Assembly: GCF_037042905.1 (NCBI RefSeq) | Contig: NC_087249.1 | Location: 17,197,401-17,261,400 of the forward strand | Direction: 5' to 3' | From: Lytechinus pictus | Lineage: Eukaryota > Echinodermata > Echinoidea > Temnopleuroida > Toxopneustidae | DNA length: 64,000 bases | In this document: piece after piece, positions 34,859-47,581 of the stretch | Numbering within the stretch: the stretch's first letter is position 1 | Layout of the letters: the number at the start of each line of letters is the position of its first letter | Translations under genes and position numbers: made by a program | Notes under the pieces: model-generated | What the model was told of the DNA's origin: nothing | What the model saw: the letters and a program-made list of their open reading frames with translations, nothing else | Databases searched by the model: none

Positions 34859-35356
34859 TTTAGCCTGAATACTGACCACGTTCTTTTCTCTTCTCTACCA
34901 GGTATTATTATTTATTTTACATAGTTTGATTGAAGCTTCGATATGTCCTTTCTTCTATTCTTTCTATTTCTTTGATCTCTTCCTTCTATTCTCCTCTTCT
35001 TGTTGTTATTGTTGTCGCCGTTTTTGCTGTTGTTCTCCTTATTATTTTTCTTCCTCATCCTTTTCTTCCGTCTCCTTCTCCTCCTCCTCCCCTTTCTTCT
35101 TTTATTCCTCCTCCTTCTTCTTCTTCTTCGTTATATTTTTGTATATATTATCTATATATCTTATTTATTGGTTATAGTAAATTCTGATATTTTCTTCACT
35201 TTTTTTATATGTAAATAGTATAATTTTACCATTTCATTATCTTAATTTTGTATGTCGAGGACCCCACTGGAAATAAGCTTTCGAGCTTTCGTGGGTCATC
35301 CTGTGCAAGCCTGTTGTTTTAATGCTACTGTATATATGTTATGGTGACTTGCCAAA

Positions 35357-36128
<772 letters not shown>

Positions 36129-36695
36129 AACCCAGCCAGGGAGCTTCGGCCCGCTTCTCCCGGGCCGGAGCCCAGGAGTCGTCCGTGTAATACTACTAGG
36201 CAGACATGGGTACTCTCCAAAATGGGTTATAATTGGGTCACAATAGCACTCGAAATAAAAGGGGTAAAAATAAACTATGCACTTACCTCGATTATATGGA
36301 TGAAGGTCTATCGTGACACAGAATCCTGACATCAAGGCACGAACTGGACACTCAAAAAAAGGAAAAAGTTAGACCTTGTCGCGTTCGTCATGTTCGTTCT
36401 CGGTATCGATTGGCCATTTTGTTTTCAATTTTAAAAGGAGAACGAGCAAGACAGAACTTTTCCTTTTTTGAGGGTCCAGTTTTGTGCCTCGATGTTGATT
36501 CTGTGTCACGTACGATAGACCTTCATCATGTTCATCCATATATTTGAGGTAAGTGCATATAGAACTCTAATTTTTTTTCTCCTCTTTTATTTGGGGTGTT
36601 ATTGCGACCCCATTTTTGGAGAGTATCCTCTGCCTAATATTACACGGACTAGTCCTGGGCTCCAGCCCGCTTCGCGGGCTGGAGCTCCCTGGGTT
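36129..36695. mobile_element. 567-bp imperfect palindromic (foldback) element
   Basis: The ends AACCCAG...AGGGAGCT and AGCTCCCTGGGTT are inverted. The arms (~230 bp each) share GGTACTCTCCAAAATGGG, GTGCACTTACCTC-like, GAAGGTCTATCGTGACACAG and AAAAAAGGAAAAAGTT blocks in inverted order. A perfect short hairpin (CTCCAGCCCGC / GCGGGCTGGAG) sits at 36661-36683. No ORF. Lies ~0.6 kb upstream of the ceramidase start codon. Confidence 0.8.
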
Positions 36696-36876
36696 ATTGG
36701 CTATTGACAATATAGCGCATGGGGGATATTTACGATTCTGTGAATACAGCTCATTTGAATTTACGTGAGTTAGGAGCTAAATCCCCGGTCTCAGGTAGTC
36801 CTAACGTTAAATCTATAGCAAATTACTTAATTTCTGAATCTAAGTAACTAATAGTAAGGTCAACAGGTCAAAGAAT

Positions 36877-37150
36877 CATCATCATCATCCTCATCATTTA
36901 TGATGATGATCATCATCATGACATCATCATATATCATGACATCATATTCATAATCATCATCATCATTATCATCATCATCATCATCATCACCACCACCACC
37001 ACCATCACATCATCATCAGCGTCATCAACATCATTATGTATAGATCTAGATTTATATCATTATCATCCATTCATTGTTATCATTGTCATCAGCGACCGAC
37101 GACATCATCATCTTCATTCATTATTATCATTTTTTTGTTAATATTTCATT
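36877..37150. repeat. (ATC)n-rich microsatellite region
   Basis: Interrupted ATC/CAT trinucleotides upstream of the ceramidase first coding exon, with some inverted GATGATGATC. Confidence 0.85.
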
Positions 37151-37286
37151 ATTATTAGTTTACTAGACTTAGAAGAGTCTATTATTTTTATATTGAAATA
37201 TTGATTATTTGACTGTCTTTCATGTAGGTGGAGATATTTTCTTATTTAGATCTACTCATAAACTGAAGGTCGGAAACAATTAAGCC

Positions 37287-37376
37287 ATGGACAATCTGGA
37301 GCGAGGTAGTGCTGCTATTGATTGGTGTGAGAATAATTACGCCATAGTTCCTGGTATTGCAGAATTTTATAACACT
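37287..37376 (+). CDS. ACER: ACER coding exon 1
   Basis: Codons 1-30, ending IAEFYNT before GTAAGT, phase 0. Contains the N-terminal Ca2+-site cluster DWCENNY and E26. The ATG context is GCCATGG, and this exon holds the only in-frame start. Confidence 0.95.
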
Positions 37377-40300
37377 GTAAGTATTGTACTGCATAGTATT
37401 CTCACTCAGACTCGCATTAAAATTCCTAAAGCTAAAGCACTACGTAGGCTCAATGAAACAAATCTATTATTCGGAAGCCAGTGGTAGGAAGATTTTTTAT
37501 TGAATGCATCTGAAAAATACCCATCGAAAGTCCTAAATATGTGCGTATGATTGGCACAAAACCAAGTTGCATTTGATTTTATGAAGTACTATATGTAGTT
37601 ATCATAGCAATTTTTATCCTTTCTGAAAAGAAGAAAACTGCCTTTGTTGCAACATCTGTCTCTTTGGAGAAATTTAACTGTGAGTGCTTCAGATTAAAAA
37701 CATCTGTATATGCCCTGTTAGATATACTTAGCATATGTAGATAATAGCTTACACCAGATGCAAGCATGACATCTGATACTAGGATAGGGGTATGTTAAGG
37801 ACTCAAAGTGAAGGTGTGAAGGATGTCTAAATTATATTGCGAAATTTGAGCTTATTCAAAGGACAATTTCTGACTGCAGTAAAGAGGAAAGAAGTAAATT
37901 TGAGCTTTGAAGTTTTTTTTCAATTCAATGCAATTGTCTATTTCATTTCATTTTCAAATAATCAACATGGTAAATATTTAGGAAGAATATTTTAGTAGAA
38001 AACTATACTGCGAATGATTCCTTCTCTCAGTTGTCCTCAGATTGTATCTAAAAACACACCGTCATGAAAATTATGTATAAAGACGCATGCGCAAAATAAT
38101 GATAATTACTTTTGACCCTATAATGTTATATGTGTATGAAAAGCATAAATGAGAGGAATTAAAAACAACACCTTTAACCCTTTAGCACCTACAGATTCCT
38201 ATGCATAATGGCAATTACTCACTGGAGGAAGCAATAAAACTGGTAATAAGTAGGCATTGTTCCAAACAAATTGAAATAGTTTTTTATAAATTTACTTTTG
38301 TTCATTACAAGTTATATTTATTTTGTAGCATAGGACCTGTTGAATAGAATGGTACATGGCAAAGTTCAATCAGATGTACGAATATTGACCTTTGACAATC
38401 GTTCGCAGCGCGAGAAGAAAAAAAACAAAAGTTCGGGTTTCAGCCGCCCCAGTCCCACGCCTTCAAAAAAATGTAAAGTATCACTGACAGAATACTAAAG
38501 TTTTCGCCAAATCTTGGATCAAATATGTCAAAAATTAATTCCAACTCACATCTAGATGTCACTCTGTGTGATATCCAACGTTTTTGATGAACTTATAGCA
38601 ACGCCCGAGCTTCTTCGGCGAAGTAAGTGGTTTTCCGAGACATGGACGCAGCCATCTTTGCCGAGATCGACTGCGCAACAGTCTGGAACTTGCTACACAC
38701 CGATGCATGTCAATCGGTTTTTGTCTCACCTGCATAGCAGAGTGAGACTATAGGCGCCGCTTTTCCGACAGCGGCGGCGACGGCGGCGGCGACGGCGGCG
38801 GCGGCGTCAACACCAAATCTTAACCTGAGGTTAAGTTTTTGAAATGACAGCATAACTTAGAAAGTATATGGACCTAGTTCATGAAACTTGGCCATAAGGT
38901 TAATCAAGTATTACTGAACATCCTGCCTGAGTTTCATGTCACATGACCAAGGTCAAAGGTCATTTAGGGTCAATGAACTTAGACCATGTTGGGGGAATCA
39001 ACATCAAAATCTTAACCTAAGGTTAAGTTTTTGAAATGTCATCATAACTTAGAAAATATATGGACCTAGTTCATAAAACTTATACATAAGGTTAATCAAG
39101 TATCACTGAACATCCTGCATGAGTTTCACATCACATGACCAAGGTCAAAGGTCATTTAGGGTCAATGAACTTTGGCCGAATTGGGGGTATCTGTTGAATT
39201 ACCATCATAACTTTGAAAGTTTATGGATCTGATTCATGAAACTTGGACATAATAGTAATCAAGTATTACTGAACATCCTGTGCAAGTTTCAGGTCACATG
39301 ATCAAGGTCAAAGGTCATTTAGGGTCAATGAACTTTGGCCAAATTGGGGTATTTGTTGAATTACAGCCATAAATTTGAAAGTGTGTTGGTCTAGTTCATA
39401 AAACTTGGACATAATAGTAATCAAGTATCACTGAACATCCTGTGCGAGTTTCAGGTCACATGATCAAGGTCAAAGGTCATGTAAGGTCAAAGAACTTTGG
39501 CCACGTTGGGGATATTTGTTGAATTGCCATCATATCTCTATAAGTGTATTGGTCTAGTTCATAAAACGTGGAAATAAGAGTAACCAAGTATCACTGAACA
39601 TCTTGTGCGAGTTATAGTAGTTTTCAAAATCAGCACTGCTGCTATATTGAATCGCGTGATGCAGGTGAGACGGCCAGAGGCATTCCACTTGTTCTCTATT
39701 ATACTCAATAGGAGCATACACTTTTCTATGCAGATCTATATAGTAGCCAACCTATACGGTATGCACACGCATTATTACCACGGTAAATCATAGACAAGAG
39801 ATACTATAGCGCAAAGAAAACGTACGGGCGGTTAAGGGCGGTTCAGTGTGTAATAGGAAGGGCGGTCTCGGGCGGTTCAGGTGCTATAGGGTTAAAGTTG
39901 TTGGGTACACCAATACTACTTTCTCCTTGGCTCAAACTTTGATATTTTTCCAAGATTCTTTGGTATATTTTGCTCCATAACTTCTAATGCATACACCCTA
40001 TGCCATTTTTAAGTGCAGTTTTGGAATCCTCAGTTAATTTCCTATCAGAAAATGTATACTTTTTATGTACAATGGGTGAAGTATGTCAAAGTTACCGAGA
40101 TTTAAATGAGAAAGGACACAATTTTCATGTTGCGAACACATGTCACATAAAACCGGCCCAACTCAAAACACATGGCCTTGTGCGTATATTACGAACAGCT
40201 ATGAGAAGGCCCCTCAGACTGATCTAACGTTTACGTGGAGGTTTACAGTTCACCATGTGTAATATGAAGAAGGAAAGGAAATGCAGGCAGAAAGATTTAA

Positions 40301-43300
40301 ATGGAAAGACGAGATACATGTAGGATGAAAAGAGGAAATTAGAAGTATTCTTTTCTTGAAAGTGAGTGAAGTCCTGAAAAGGACTGTAAACCAGATGAGA
40401 TGAGCTGAATATGGCTCGAGTAGCGATGGTTTGAGTAGTAGCAGGATGAAGTGAAGAGAGGTTACTCGACGTTTCGGGCAGGTTGACTGTCCGTCTTCAC
40501 GTTATAAACTCCACCATGCAAACCTACAAAGATCATCTGATCTAACGTTATGGAGAGGGTGCAAATTCTGCTGATCTTCTCTTGTAGCCTTGAAAAAAAC
40601 ATTCAATGGTCATTTGTATAAAATTAATCGTCCACCCTCTCTCTGATTCTGTTTTCAATCCTTCCTTCCCTCTCTAGGTCAGCAACATCCTGTTCTTCGT
40701 CATCCCTCCCCTCCTGCTCTACCTCTTCCGACAATACGCGGTATGGTACAACTGGCACGTCAACATCATGTGGATCCTTCTGATGGTGGTCGGGATCTTC
40801 TCATGCTACTTCCATGCAACGCTCAGCATGTTTGGACAGCTCCTGGACGAGGTGGCCATCATCTGGGTGGTCCTTTGCGGCGTGGCGCTCTGGTATCCAC
40901 GGAGGTACTATCCAGCTAAAATCCATGGTAGCAGGTAGGTTGACCAATATGAAAATTCACCTCAATACACACAATGGCACTTTTCTGAAATCAGGTTTAA
41001 TTCAAACTCTGGACTAATGTTTTGGTTTTACTATGTGTAGCCAATTTTGACATAAATTTCTAAAAGTAGTGGTTCAATATCCCAGCTCATTTGACTCTCA
41101 AATCATTATTAACTATCTAGGAAAGATAAAGATAGTTGTATTCATCATTATAAGTGTTGATTATTTTCCTCCTAACAAGGAGGGAAATAATCAACTAGTG
41201 GACCAAGAGGAGGAAGCAGGGCTTGTAAACAATTGGCCAACGGTAGAGAGCGAAAAGAGTAATTGGCATATAGAGTGAAACATAGATAAATTATACACCA
41301 TATACATGTACATTATATTTTGTATATGTAAGTACAACATCACATGTATAAATTGAATTATTAGTATTGAAATAAAAAATAGCATCATTTTTAACTAGAT
41401 TTGAGAAACAACATTATACAAGAAAAAAAATCAAATTTACAACAACATCTTCCCCACGATTAATGTCATAATGTTTGAAACAAATATAAAAAAAACAAAA
41501 TACAATACCAGAAACATGAAATGTAAACAAAATTTGGACATATTTGACTTCCCATAATTTTAGCACAGTGTTAGACCCGCCAAGGGGGGGGGGGGGGGGG
41601 GCACTCGGTATATAATGCGTGGTGGATATGTGCCGCAGAGAGGACCCCCATTTGTACACTCAAATTTCCGTTCCAAAGCATAGCATTTTTATCTTATTGA
41701 GAAAAAGAATAAAGAAATCCGTTCCAAAGCTTCGCATATTTTTCATTACGCCGTACCGGCCGCATTGATCCGCTACAATGAGCTGCATTTTTGGTGAAAA
41801 GCGGCCCGCAGAGCGCTGACCGACCATCGCCTCTGACCATGCGCGTGTGCCGCCGGGCTAGCTGCATGCATTCTCATGCAGGCGAACCGTTCCAAGGACC
41901 CCAGCTTTCACAAACATTTGTAGTTCCGAAGACCCTCCTTTTTACAAGCCTGTTCCAATGCCCCCGTTTTTTGTCTCGCCCGTGGCACATACCTACCACT
42001 TTTGTGGTCAAGTGCCCCCCTGGGGTTAGACAATGGTCTAAATTTAACCTGACTTCAGAATACGGGCTAATAATACGTCAGCCAAAATAAGTTTTGAAAT
42101 GAATTTTTTTACATTATGAAATCAATGTGGCAGTGGTTTTACTCACTGGACCAAAAAAGAAGCCAGAATGCATATAGTATGTGAAAGCCCCAATATGTTC
42201 TGTATAATAGAAAGCCTGAAGAAGCCTAAAATGGGAAGTGTCAGGGCCTGAAATCTGGAAAAAAGGCTTAAGACTAACATCTTTGATTAGACAAAGCAGA
42301 CCCTGAGCTTTAAAATGATGTACAGTGCGTCCAGAAAAAACGAAACCGAGATTTAGCGATGATTCATCATAACTTAATCATAAATAAAATAGACAAATGA
42401 CCTACCAATGTAAAGCTTAGAACCTCTTCTTTCATCTGGTATTACTTAGATTATTCCTCATTCACGCATGAGTGAGCATGAACAATTAGAAGAAAGGATG
42501 CCAAAAACTCATTTGGCGGGGGGTATCTGAATTTCAAAAGGAAAATCACATGACTAAAAAGTTCAATATCTGCTCTTTTCTTTGATACATTAATCGCAGA
42601 AAATGGTCGAGAAGTAAAAAAGTTATGATCCCTCGAAACAATGCTTGTATTTCCATAATTTCATTAAATAAACTTGTTTTCACCGGTTTCCCACAGAAGC
42701 CATCGCACGGTAACAAAAGACTTAATGCATGGCTGATCGTCAACAAAACGGAGTGTCGAGTGAGTTTGAACGCTAGCCTGTAAAACCTCTTCATTTTTTG
42801 AAATTATTGAAATTCAAGCCTTATTTCAAATAACCAGAACTTTGTTATATTTTGACCATTTTCTGTAATTGAGGTATCAAATTAAAGAGCAGATACTGAA
42901 CTTTGAAAAATGTGGTTTTCTTTTTAAAACCCAGATACGGCCCGCAAAGTGACTTTTTGGTATCCACTTTTCAAATTGTTTTCGCTCACTCTTGCGTGAA
43001 TAAGAAATAATCTAAGTAATATCAGATGAAAGAGGAGATTCTAAACTTTAAATTGGCAGGTCATTTGTCGATTGTATTTGTGATTAAGTTACGATAAATC
43101 ATCAATAAATCTCGGTTTCGTTTTTTGTGGGACACACTGTATAACCCATTGGGTTAAAGTTAGGATTACACTACCAGTCACAATCTTATCAATTCAATCA
43201 CTATTACCTGTCAAAACCAAAGAACAATAGGTTCGGTCCACTGAATCTATTCTTTGGTTTTAGTGATTCAAATGACTGGTAGTGTATATCCATTGAAAAA

Positions 43301-45946
43301 ACCAAGTTTGGAGTTTCATATACTTTCAAGCATGAGGAATTTATTTTGATACTGACTGAGCTAGACCAATTCAATTCAATGAATAAATGGTCTTTATTGA
43401 TAATCAAACAAGTTAACAATCGCACATGAAAATAAAGCAGGAGCTGGAAAATTCATGTTTACAAGTTGATGTTGGCACAATAAATTACATAGTAAAAAAA
43501 ACCAAAATGCATTAAAAAGGCTATACATTTAAAAAGCTATAAATGCAATTCAGATTTAACATGATAATGGCAGACTTGAAGGGGAGGAGACTGGCTTTTA
43601 TTTTAGTGACAAAAGTAACTGTTTGGTGAGGTGGGGGTGATCATTGTCCATTGCCTTTCCTAGTCGACACACTCATCTTTTGTTGAGTGTTTCAACCTAA
43701 AAAGGAAATAAACTGTTTTTAAATCTTGTTGTTCTTATTTGTAATTGTTGATAGTTTATACGACAAAGAGATATGTTTGTATGTTTTTACGAGGTAGCCA
43801 TGTCTTACACAGAGGATGAATTGAAAGTAATTTTACAAATTCTTTATGCAGTGCCAGTCTTCTCTCCTCAAGTGTTGGTAAATTACATATCTGACATGCA
43901 ATTGAAATTCTCAATACACTGTAGTTTGAAAAATAATTGCAAGTATCTTGGCTTTAATAGGTATAATTTTATGATTTCATGTTTGGACAGTAAGCCACTC
44001 TTTCTGCTGAACCAGTTTATTTTTTAAGCCTACATCTGTTCTGACTCACACTGTAGAACCTTGCCACAAGACTTATTGTGGGTTTTGAGGTGGCTGATCA
44101 CAAATAGTCTCATGATGAGAACTTTTTTAGTTCAAGTAGTTTTTGACAGAGAAGTTTGATATCCTTGAATGGAGCTCTTGCTCCGAAAGCAGTAGCAGTA
44201 GTTAGTTTGTGTATACAGAGCAACTTAATTTCTCATATTATATTTCAATTTCAATTTTCAATTTCCATTTGAATCTTTATTTCCAAATTCAAGCATACAT
44301 TTTACATTAAAAAATGTATGAAATAGTATAACAGTAGCATGAGTATAGAACATAAATATCAGAAATATATCTGGAGCATAAGAAAGAAAGAAAATGGTTT
44401 AGACTGAACAGCATTAAAATCGGAAAAAGGTGAGCAAGATTATAGTCAGGGTTGAGGCTTGTATGTTTTATCCCTACCTCAATGGTAATTGGGTACATTG
44501 ATTATTTTGCTGTGATCATAAATTCATATAATTATATTAAACATTAATATTCACATTATAACACATACATGTACATGTAGATACTTGATTATGTAAAACG
44601 AAACAAACACGGGTATTCTGTACTTTTATCTTGTCTGCTGACCAAATGATTCATAGGGCTCTATGATGATATGTACAGTGAACCTGTCTAAAGGCCACCC
44701 ACAGAGACTACAAAACTAATTCTTTATGAGCATGTGGTCTTCATGGGTAGGTTCTTCCAATGCATAACACATGTTTCAATGGACATTTCTACATGTATAT
44801 TCAAGGAACACCACATTTGTGGCCATTATAGACAGATTGCCCTCCTCTACAGGCTTTCGATAGAAAGATAATGGCAGTATTATTTATGTTTCTCCTCTAT
44901 ATAGGAAGAAATTCAAGCAGATTATGTTGGTATTCACTGTTGCCAGTACCGGCCTTGCAATGGTCAGGCCGGCAGTCAACTCTTTCGTCATGATGTCATT
45001 CATCGGACCCTGTATATGCATGATGGTCCTAGAATTACGGAGGTAAGATGTCGTTTGTTCTTATCACTTTTGTTCTTACTGAATCCTTTGATAGCATACT
45101 AGCCAAAATTCACAAAGAAGTTGATATGTGCATGAGGGTTCATGAAAATAATCTGATAAGCAAGCAAAAAGAGGGCATTACTTCAAATCCTCACTTCAAC
45201 TTCCTCCAAAAGCAGTTATGGTAAACTTGCCATTTTGAGGGGAGGCCAAAAGTTTTACTGTATTACTCCCATTTGATGAGAAGTACCCCCCTTCGAATTC
45301 TGCTCCCTTTTTGAAGTGATGCCCTCTTTTTTTGCTTGCTTGTCATATTATTTTTATGATGAACCCGACATGTATGTCACTTTGTCTTATCCCCTCTCTT
45401 TTAATCTCTATCTTTCACTCGCAAGTTCTTTGTCTCATCCTCTATCTTTCTCTTGTATTTGTCATTGCTGGTATTTCTACCACATTCACAGTTCTTTCCT
45501 TTCTCTTTCGAGTATTCATGTAATTAGAACATATCTGCCCCCCTCTTTCCCTCCCCTCTTTCCCTCCCCTTTCTGTGCTAATTTGTTCCTTCTCTCACCT
45601 CTCAAATTCACTTCTGCATTTTCTCAGGGCACACTGTCCACGTGTCGTCAAGCTGGGCAAGACCTGTGCGTTCCTGTGGGTAGTATCGGTCACCTGCTGG
45701 CTCAGCGATCGATTCCTCTGTGACTTCTGGCAGTCACTCTCTCTCCCGTACCTTCACTGCGCCTGGCACATCATGGTCTTCATCTCGGCGTACACGGGCT
45801 GCGTCCTCTTCGCTTACTTTGACGCAATGAACGAGTGTCCGGAGATGGGTCCTGTTCTAAAGTATTGGCCCAAGGACTCCTGGGTGAATGCAGGAATCCC
45901 TTACGTAACCCTTCAGTGTGCTGGTAACAAACCAGGATGGGACTAA
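37287..45946 (+). CDS. ACER: alkaline ceramidase (ACER1/2-like), 4 coding exons
   Basis: Hydrolyses ceramide to sphingosine and fatty acid; family members are seven-pass membrane enzymes of the ER/Golgi (CREST superfamily). Coding exons are 37287-37376, 40678-40934, 44905-45042 and 45628-45946 (804 nt, 267 codons), close to human ACER sizes (~264-275). All introns are GT-AG and phases fit. By family comparison with ACER3, the Ca2+ site residues are D12, W13, E15, N17 and E26. The Zn2+ site residues are S72, H76, D87, H205 and H209 ([14 protein letters not shown] and HCAWH). The [11 protein letters not shown] sequence is closer to ACER1/2 than to ACER3; which paralogue is not settled. A possible 5' UTR acceptor (TTCTTATTTAG) lies ~40 bp before the ATG. 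Intron 1 holds a 976-bp repeat. The gene converges with frataxin. Confidence 0.95.
38718..39693. mobile_element. ~0.97-kb element with four DR1 motifs (copy A, ACER intron 1)
   Basis: Shares TTTTTGTCTCACCTGCAT at the left and a right end running through ATGCAGGTGAGAC and GGCCAGAGGCATTCC to CTTGTT with copy B at 50173. GTCTCACCTGCAT near the left end and its reverse complement at 39659-39671 form inverted near-ends. After a GGC/GAC-rich patch there are five ~160-180-bp tandem units (GGACCTAGTTCATGAAACTT type). Four contain AGGTCAAAGGTCA (38950, 39142, 39305, 39467). No ORF; superfamily undetermined. Confidence 0.85.
40440..40530 (-). repeat. dispersed repeat with hammerhead-like core
   Basis: On the - strand GUGAAGA, a stem-forming CGGACAG...CUGCCCG, then AAACGUCGAG. 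This resembles the hammerhead-ribozyme-like ends known from Penelope-like elements, but one conserved core base (C of CUGANGA) differs. No enzyme ORF is nearby. In ACER intron 1. Confidence 0.35.
40678..40934 (+). CDS. ACER: ACER coding exon 2
   Basis: The acceptor CTCTCTAG precedes [11 protein letters not shown]. Codons 31-115 plus two bases of codon 116. Carries two or three membrane spans and the Zn2+-site residues S72, H76 and D87. GC-richer than its surroundings, as expected for a conserved exon. Confidence 0.95.
41570..42022. mobile_element. ~450-bp MITE with GTTAGACC ends
   Basis: The left end GTTAGACCCGCCAAGG + poly-G + GCAC and the right end GTGCCCCCCTGGGGTTAGAC are inverted copies. 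The interior is comparatively GC-rich. A related outer sequence (ACTTCCCATAATTT...AGTTAGACC) recurs at about 48788. In ACER intron 2. Confidence 0.65.
42323..43139. mobile_element. 817-bp Tc1/mariner-type MITE
   Basis: The termini are CAGTGCGTCCAGAAAAAACG and the inverted GGGACACACTG at 43139, flanked by TA on both sides (42321-42322 and 43140-43141). Inner inverted copies include AAACGAAACCGAG and CTAAGTAAT-type words. TA flanks and CAGTG ends suit the Tc1/mariner superfamily. No transposase. In ACER intron 2. Confidence 0.85.
43143..44904. other. rest of ACER intron 2, no further gene seen
   Basis: AT-rich intronic sequence. A diverged CAGTGAACCTGTCTAAAGG repeat near 44688-44860 looks like an old DNA-element remnant, and an A/T-rich patch lies near 44230-44300. 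Confidence 0.5.
44905..45042 (+). CDS. ACER: ACER coding exon 3
   Basis: Follows TATATAG. Split codon 116, codons 117-161, then two bases of codon 162 before GTAAGA. Mostly hydrophobic ([28 protein letters not shown]), i.e. two membrane spans. Confidence 0.93.
45628..45946 (+). CDS. ACER: ACER coding exon 4
   Basis: Follows TTCTCAG. Codons 163-267 and TAA. Contains [12 protein letters not shown], the H205-x3-H209 zinc pair and the C-terminal [10 protein letters not shown] segment typical of ACER proteins. Confidence 0.95.
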
Positions 45947-45963
45947 AGGTCTTAATAAGCCAT

Positions 45964-46072
45964 GGGAGTGTTTCATGAAGTGTTATAAGCTACTGGAAAT
46001 CCTTGCATCTGATTGGCTGAGAGCAGATTTGTCAGTGAAAATCACTCACAAATGTCTTCATGAAATGCTCCC
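45964..46072. mobile_element. ~110-bp MITE just after ACER stop
   Basis: The ends GGGAGTGTTTCATGAAG and CTTCATGAAATGCTCCC are inverted copies with two differences. It begins 17 bp after the ACER stop codon and so probably lies in its 3' UTR. Confidence 0.75.
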
Positions 46073-46131
46073 CATTCCCCCCCTGCAGAAGTGATCAACT
46101 CGAACAATCCCGATCAACATATTTCAGACCT

Positions 46132-46289
46132 GGGCTCCGTAACACAAAGATTAGCGATCAATCGCTAAATGGACTGGCCAATAAAGATCAATGTTACACG
46201 CGCATTTGGTTGAAAATACTGACCAGGAACCAATCAGTGTGGTTCTTTCATATTTGCAATTCATCGCAAACCTATGTGTTACGGAGACC
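46132..46289. mobile_element. ~158-bp MITE, GGGCTCCGTAACAC ends
   Basis: The left end GGGCTCCGTAACACAAAG and the right end CTATGTGTTACGGAGACCC are inverted copies. Related to the pair at 47445 and 47582 (shared GTAACACAAAG-like words). Confidence 0.75.
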
Positions 46290-47444
46290 CGGGCCTGTAA
46301 CATAAAGCTTGGCAATCCATAACAGAAACAAAACTATGATCGATTGCATCAAAAATAATGCACAATCAATTGTGAAAACCAATCTTACATTCAGTCAGTC
46401 TGTCGGCTTGGACCATGGTCTGTCTACCTCTAGTGCAAAGAATTCAGGGTCGATCTACCATTTTGTGGCCAGCCAACCTTGATCAAGTTTACTCAGCTTC
46501 TTTACACAATTATTTTGAATTCTAGGAGGCAGCAAGAGCATCATGGAAAGGCCTGCTCAAGACAAATTTTGACCAGCCACCCCTAAACCAACAATAAGTC
46601 ACCCAAAATAAAATTTGAGATTTTTGTTGAGCTAAAAGAAGCACATTCTAAGTTTTATGACTTGTCAGAATTGATCAACAATAACCCACACAAGTAATCA
46701 ATTGAATACACAAGAAATTCAGTGAGAGAAAACAATGTTTGAAGTTTGGGGCTCACTCAAGCGTGAGAGGTGGACACTGCAAATTCGGTGAAACTTCCAC
46801 AGGGGTGTGAGAGTTCAGATTTTTATCTGATTTCAGATTTTTTTGTTTTGATTTTCAGCTGAATTTCAGCTTATATTTGGCTTTCCTCTGTACAAAGAGT
46901 ATGGGAGCTCTTTCTATTTCCGACTTTTTCAATACTCTTCAGCTTTTTTCAGATCTTTTTATTTGTGACCACTCACACCCATGCTTCCATGCAGTCCGCA
47001 AATATCAATGGTGTCAAAGGAAATCTTGTATGCTGACTTCAACTTTACAACTGCAAAATTTGACGATATGAAGGATAAGAATTACTCTTTCAAATAGCTA
47101 AGTTTCAAATTTTTCCTTTTGAAGACCAAATTACTATTTTGGCTACTGGAGTAGAAGAAATAATCAGTTGTCTCACGATGGATCAAACATTGTCAGAATG
47201 CGACGTTTCGTCCGCAATCTGCTAGGCTTCGTCAGGCAATGAGCATAGACACTGCTGCGCGCGTGTTATATATCGTCGGCGAGGGGCCAGTGTGCCCGAC
47301 TGCACGCTATTGTCTGGCTCCAATCGGGCGTGAGCCGCGCTGTGATTGGCTATTTACAGAGAAACTTTCATGGTGACTTAATGTTGCTTTTTTGGGGTAG
47401 CTGGTCACAATTGACCCTAATTAAAATGCTGAGCAAGATTTATC
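46290..47444. other. intergenic stretch, no gene seen
   Basis: It contains one more decayed AACATAAAGCTTGG word near 46299 and a repeat at 47195-47260 whose - strand reads CTGACGAAGCC...GACGAAACGTCGC, similar in style to the hammerhead-like repeat at 40440. No exon recognised. Confidence 0.5.
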
Positions 47445-47580
47445 GGGGCCTTGTTACACAAAGCTTTGCGATTAATTGCGGGATCGATTTCTACGATGGA
47501 TTGCATCGATTATTGTGTATGATCAGTCGTAAAAATCAGCCCTACAATCAATTGCTATTAAGTTTTATGTTACAGGGTCC
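47445..47580. mobile_element. 136-bp MITE, GGGGCCTTGTTACAC ends
   Basis: The left GGGGCCTTGTTACACAAAG and the inverted right TTTTATGTTACAGGGTCC form diverged terminal repeats. Abuts a sister element. Confidence 0.7.
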
Positions 47581-47581
47581 A

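Noticed and set aside
38556..38753. A 65-codon frame in ACER intron 1
   Set aside because: Runs into the left end of the 976-bp repeat; no domain or splice logic.
39605..40227. Frames of 62-75 codons in ACER intron 1
   Set aside because: No domain and no splice-site support; the first one overlaps the end of the repeat.
45316..45627. Extension of ACER exon 4 upstream in the open frame
   Set aside because: Pyrimidine-rich intron; the TTCTCAG acceptor at 45621-45627 gives the phase and the conserved sequence, and the upstream part is not ACER-like.
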